From NCBI GenBank assembly GCA_017963125.1, contig JAGCUA010000012.1:1-64000 (forward strand): a DNA stretch of 64,000 bases. Direction: 5' to 3'. The notes under the pieces were generated by a model that saw nothing but the letters and a program-made list of their open reading frames with translations, searched no databases and was not told the origin of the DNA. Shown piece by piece: positions 63,619 through 64,000 of the stretch. Each line of letters begins with the position of its first letter. Position 1 is the stretch's first letter. This DNA comes from a bacterium (GTDB taxonomy: Bacteria > UBP6 > UBA1177). A program made the position numbers and the translations under genes.

Positions 63619-64000
63619 TTGAATAAAATCAAAATATTATCGTTAATTTTCATTCTGTTTCAGTTATTTGCCGCATGTTCTTCGGCAGACAACAAGACAA
63701 TAAGCGATGAAAGAAAAAGCGACGGTCACTACCAGCTCGGTCTTGCAGCACTGAATCAGGGCGACTACATCAAGGCAAAGCGCGAAATCATGCTTGCGAT
63801 CGAAGCTGCGCCGAATCTTCCGCAGTATTACAACACGCTCGGTCTCGTTTTCATGATCGAACATGACGACAAAAAGGCTGAGGAAAACTTCAGGCAGGCA
63901 CTGAAAATCGATAAAAAGTTCACCGACGCGCGCAACAATTTGGGAGCGCTCTACCTCGAGCAAAAGCAGTTTGACAAGGCTCTGGAGGAGTTTCAGGCGG
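63619..64000 (+). CDS. TPR lipoprotein (PilF/PilW-like), partial at window end
   Basis: An open frame running off the right edge. It starts at a TTG (63619), 5 nt after GAGG; no ATG fits. The signal has lipobox F-A-A-C (residue 20). Then TPR motifs: YQLGLAALNQGDYIKAKREI; YYNTLGLVFMIEHDDKKAEE; ARNNLGALYLEQKQFDKALEE. This spacing, with the NNLG of the third repeat, resembles PilF/PilW, the lipoprotein that helps assemble the type IV pilus secretin. A generic TPR lipoprotein is also possible. It follows the repeat protein by 20 bp. Confidence 0.75.
   Translation, partial: MNKIKILSLIFILFQLFAACSSADNKTISDERKSDGHYQLGLAALNQGDYIKAKREIMLAIEAAPNLPQYYNTLGLVFMIEHDDKKAEENFRQALKIDKKFTDARNNLGALYLEQKQFDKALEEFQA

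Overview
The window looks like a chromosomal segment of a Gram-negative, didermic bacterium of moderate GC content. The evidence is an MlaE-type lipid permease, many lipobox signal peptides, a LysM/M23 murein lipoprotein, PBP2/MreD and a PilF/PilW-like TPR lipoprotein at the right edge. Secreted proteins carry MopE-type Asp-rich repeats, choice-of-anchor-L-like segments, DUF1566 (Lcl C-terminal) modules and long Asp/Glu/Ser/Thr tails. This repertoire is familiar from Myxococcota and other deltaproteobacterial lineages and some uncultured candidate groups. That placement is an inference; no rRNA gene is present to fix it.

Layout. 0-18 kb is housekeeping: a Cys-rich lipoprotein, asnS, recN, lemA-htpX, mrdA-mreD, tRNA-Arg(CCT) with a murein peptidase lipoprotein, folD, a DciA-like protein, meaB, a type IA topoisomerase, an mlaE-like permease, ispA, a BtuF-like binding lipoprotein and a thiE/tenI-like gene. 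18-36 kb is mostly minus strand: a HAD phosphatase, an Ntn amidase, pyrE, a double-ORF6N protein, ackA, rnhC, a CheY-like regulator, a very large amidase, a 1360-residue PPDK-related protein, alr and eno. 36-41 kb is an accessory cluster: Fic, GIY-YIG, an MNT/HEPN pair, a second Fic gene with a frameshift, and a HIRAN-domain protein. 41-44 kb holds a patatin, a YitT protein and GDP-fucose synthase. 44-59 kb is a surface-lipoprotein region: four tandem paralogues (the first with an amber stop), then khpA, a membrane-anchored protein and rarA, then two DUF1566 lipoproteins. 59-64 kb holds an aconitase-family large subunit, an aminotransferase, a repeat-rich probable outer-membrane protein and the start of a TPR lipoprotein. 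No gene-free stretch exceeds 300 bases.

Three signals stand out. (1) A recurrent promoter architecture, TTGNNN / 16-17 bp / TATAAT-like / GC-rich CCGCCG-like discriminator / T-run, lies in front of at least 14 genes. It implies that the murein peptidase lipoprotein starts at an ATA codon. (2) Each ORF6N domain of the 20.5-22.0 kb gene contains, at the same protein position, a perfect DNA palindrome of different sequence. (3) The second fic gene has a TTTAAAT heptamer exactly where its reading frame shifts by -1, and the gene is bracketed by 35-bp dyad repeats. Gene coordinates use the start best supported by a Shine-Dalgarno site, and include the stop codon.
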